From the NCBI GenBank assembly GCA_021799155.1, contig JAJZBA010000010.1:1-11433 (forward strand): DNA of 11,433 bases, written 5' to 3'. The position numbers were made by a program, and so were the translations under genes. This DNA is from a bacterium (GTDB taxonomy: Bacteria; Patescibacteriota; Minisyncoccia; UBA6257; UBA9933). Shown here in pieces: positions 9,418 through 11,433 of the stretch. The notes beneath the pieces were generated by a model. The model was given only the letters and a program-made list of their open reading frames with translations, ran no database searches and was not told where the DNA came from. The first letter of the stretch is position 1, and every line of letters starts with the position of its first letter.

Positions 9418-11433
9418 TTATTGCTTCATCGCCTTCAACGATAATCCTATTCTTCCATTCTCAGTTTTAATTACTTTCGCTTTTACGCGGTCGCCGATTT
9501 TTACCACATCTTCCACTTTTTCAACAAAACCGTTTTTAAGTTCGGAAACATGAATCATCCCATCTCGCCCCGCACCCAAATCGACAATGGCGCCGAAATC
9601 TAAAATCTTTATTACTTCACCCTCAACAACTTCGCCAATTTGATACTGCCGAGTTATTGATTTGATGTAACGAACCGCTGACAATGCTTTTTCGTGATCG
9701 GCCGCCGCTACAAAAACCCGGCCACTTTCTTCAATGTCAATCGTTTCAACACCGGTATCTTTAATAATTTTATTAATAACTTTTCCGCCCGGGCCGATGA
9801 CTTCACCGATTTGCTCCGGAGAAATTTCCAAAGTCATAATAACTGGCGCATAAGAAGAAATTTGCGGACGAGGCTTATCGATAACTTTATTCATTGCTTC
9901 TAAAATCTCCAAACGAGCTTTTTTAGCTTGAACCAAAACTTCTTTTAATATTTTCGGCGTAATACCTTCGATTTTAACATCCATTTGAACGGCGGTTATG
10001 CCGTCTTGCGTGCCGGCAACTTTACAATCCATATCGCCATAGTGATCTTCTGGCCCCTGAATATCGGTAATTATTTTGTATTTTAGTTGTTGATCGTTTG
10101 TCGTTGGTTGTTGGTCAATTATTAATCCCATCGCGATTCCGGCGGCCGCTTTTTTAATTGGCACGCCGGCATCCATCAAAGCCATTGAAGAAGCGCAAAC
10201 CGTTGCCATCGAAGAAGAACCGTTGGAGGAAAGGATTTCCGAAACCACGCGAATAGTATAAGGAAATTCTTCTGAAGACGGGATAAGCGGCCGAACGGCT
10301 TTTTCTGCTAAAGCGCCATGGCCGATTTCCCTCCTCCCCGGCGCACCCAAGCGGCCAACTTCGCCGGTTGAATACGGCGGAAAATTATAATGAAGCATAA
10401 AACGGCGCCGGGCAGTAATTTCCATTGTTTCGATTAATTGCTCAGCTCCGGGCGCGGCTAAAGTGGTTACCGCCAAAGCCCGGGTGCTGCCGCGAGAAAA
10501 AAGCGCCGAACCGTGAAGTCTTCTAAATAACCCGGCTTCACAATAAAGCGGTCGAACTTCATCCAATTTTCTAGCATCCGGTCTTTTCTCGTTTTCTAAA
10601 ATGTTTTTATGAACGATTCTATCGATTTCTTCTTCGAATAAGTTTTCCACTCCGGAAAAATCGGAAACTTCCTCCTGTTTTAGGTAATCAAAAAGTCCGG
10701 TTTTTACTTCGCTTAACTTATCGTAGTGTTCGGATTTGCCGCCGACGTAAATTGCCGGCTCCAATTTCCCTTCCAGAAAATTCAAAACCTTGTCTTTGAT
10801 TTCGGGGGCGATTTCTTTTAACAAAATTTCGGCTTTTGGTTTGCCAATTTTCTCTCGGATATTTTTTTGAAATTCAATCAATTTCTTGATTTCCGCCTGC
10901 GCTTTTTCAAAAGATTCAATCACTTCATCTTCTTTAGCCTCGTTGCCGGCCAATTCAATCATATTAATTTTTTCTTCGGTGCCGCCGACGAAAGTTTCGA
11001 ACAAGATCGGTTTTTGAATTAATTCGGAATTTATCGGATTAATAATTAACTCGCCGTCTTTGGTTTTCGCCAATTTTAAGCCGGCGACCGGTCCGTTCCA
11101 GGGAATGTCGGAAATCAAAAGCGCGGTTGAGGCAGAAAGTAAGGAAATAAAATCCGGGTCGTTTTCTTCGTCGTACGACAAAACCGTTATCACTACCTGA
11201 ACGTCGCGGCGCATCCGGTGGTCAAAAAGCGGCCTTAAAGTCCTGTCAATCAACCGGCCGGACAAAATAGCGCCTTCCGACGGCCGGCCTTCGCGCCGGA
11301 CAAAACGACTGCCGATAATTTTTCCGGCGGCATAAAAACGTTCTTCATAATCAACGCTTAACGGAAAATAATCGATATTTCTGTCTTCTTTTCCCATCAC
11401 CGCCGTGACTAAAACCGAAGTATCGCCGATCGG
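9418..11433 (-). CDS. pnp: Polynucleotide phosphorylase, N-terminus beyond the window end
   Basis: PNPase degrades RNA 3' to 5' with phosphate and can add tails. The 671 visible residues start inside the first RNase PH domain (PIGDTSVLVTAVMGKEDRNIDYFPLSVDY) and read to TAA, lacking perhaps 40-60 N-terminal residues. RAGRPSEG-like RREGRPSEGAILSGRLIDRTLRPLF ends that core block, followed by the helical domain. The second RNase PH domain has SRGSTRALAVTTL, GAPGRREIGHGALAE, SSNGSSSMATVC and EDHYGDMDCKVAGTQDGITA, which carries the catalytic Asp residues. The KH domain has IGPGGKVINKI (about 545-555). The S1 domain (about 597-671) has EGEVIKILDFGAIVDLG and DGMIHVSEL. A repeat word adds about 14 residues near 438-451. 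It is convergent with rpsT. Identity is certain. Confidence 0.97.
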   Translation of the reverse strand, partial: PIGDTSVLVTAVMGKEDRNIDYFPLSVDYEERFYAAGKIIGSRFVRREGRPSEGAILSGRLIDRTLRPLFDHRMRRDVQVVITVLSYDEENDPDFISLLSASTALLISDIPWNGPVAGLKLAKTKDGELIINPINSELIQKPILFETFVGGTEEKINMIELAGNEAKEDEVIESFEKAQAEIKKLIEFQKNIREKIGKPKAEILLKEIAPEIKDKVLNFLEGKLEPAIYVGGKSEHYDKLSEVKTGLFDYLKQEEVSDFSGVENLFEEEIDRIVHKNILENEKRPDARKLDEVRPLYCEAGLFRRLHGSALFSRGSTRALAVTTLAAPGAEQLIETMEITARRRFMLHYNFPPYSTGEVGRLGAPGRREIGHGALAEKAVRPLIPSSEEFPYTIRVVSEILSSNGSSSMATVCASSMALMDAGVPIKKAAAGIAMGLIIDQQPTTNDQQLKYKIITDIQGPEDHYGDMDCKVAGTQDGITAVQMDVKIEGITPKILKEVLVQAKKARLEILEAMNKVIDKPRPQISSYAPVIMTLEISPEQIGEVIGPGGKVINKIIKDTGVETIDIEESGRVFVAAADHEKALSAVRYIKSITRQYQIGEVVEGEVIKILDFGAIVDLGAGRDGMIHVSELKNGFVEKVEDVVKIGDRVKAKVIKTENGRIGLSLKAMKQ
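10081..10122. repeat. In-frame low-complexity word in pnp (GTTGTTGATCGTTTGTCG type)
   Basis: Imperfect GTTGTTGATC / GTTTGTCGTTG / GTTGTTGGTC units encode IIDQQPTTNDQQLKYKI, between AGIAMGLI and ITDIQGPEDHYGD. Homologues have a four- to eight-residue hairpin loop here. Confidence 0.6.

Noticed and set aside
1110..10122. Diversity-generating retroelement template/variable repeats
   Set aside because: There is no reverse transcriptase, the repeats are short and AT-rich without an adenine-mutation pattern, and they sit in housekeeping enzymes.

Overview
The window (about 11.4 kb, moderately AT-rich) looks like a chromosomal piece of a Candidate Phyla Radiation / Patescibacteria bacterium. The pointers are divergent housekeeping proteins, a very compact layout with 4-nt and 14-nt gene overlaps, and large genes peppered with short in-frame low-complexity insertions. 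UGA is used as a stop (ruvA, the Mur ligase, the small membrane protein), so this is the standard code and not the UGA-Gly code of SR1/Gracilibacteria. The lineage call is inference from gene character; there is no rRNA or tRNA here.

Layout. Positions 1-4880, minus strand: class II glycerate kinase, PEP synthase, a small three-helix membrane protein and the start of enolase, read in that order. Together they cover glycerate to 2-phosphoglycerate to PEP to pyruvate. Positions 4881-5241 form a non-coding gap holding a 13-bp tandem repeat, a perfect 40-bp palindrome, a dispersed hairpin and a Rho-independent terminator. Positions 5242-7566, minus strand: ruvA, a MurE-like ligase and archease, as a tightly overlapped operon. 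Positions 7567-9025, plus strand: a divergent island of short unrecognised genes with strong Shine-Dalgarno sites, served by two nearly identical promoter/leader copies (54 of 56 bases) and closed by terminators. Positions 9033-9349, plus: rpsT with its own promoter. Positions 9418-11433, minus: pnp, convergent with rpsT across a large hairpin and cut by the window edge.

The most striking signal is structural. At least four kinds of short palindrome, plus a dozen AT-rich repetitive 'words', sit inside genes, always keep the reading frame, and fall where family alignments (from memory) have loops or termini. They lengthen PEP synthase, glycerate kinase, archease, the Mur ligase, enolase and PNPase. 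The second signal is the duplicated promoter/leader driving orphan genes whose ribosome binding sites differ sharply from those of the housekeeping genes around them. No defence system, CRISPR array, transposase or phage module was found.
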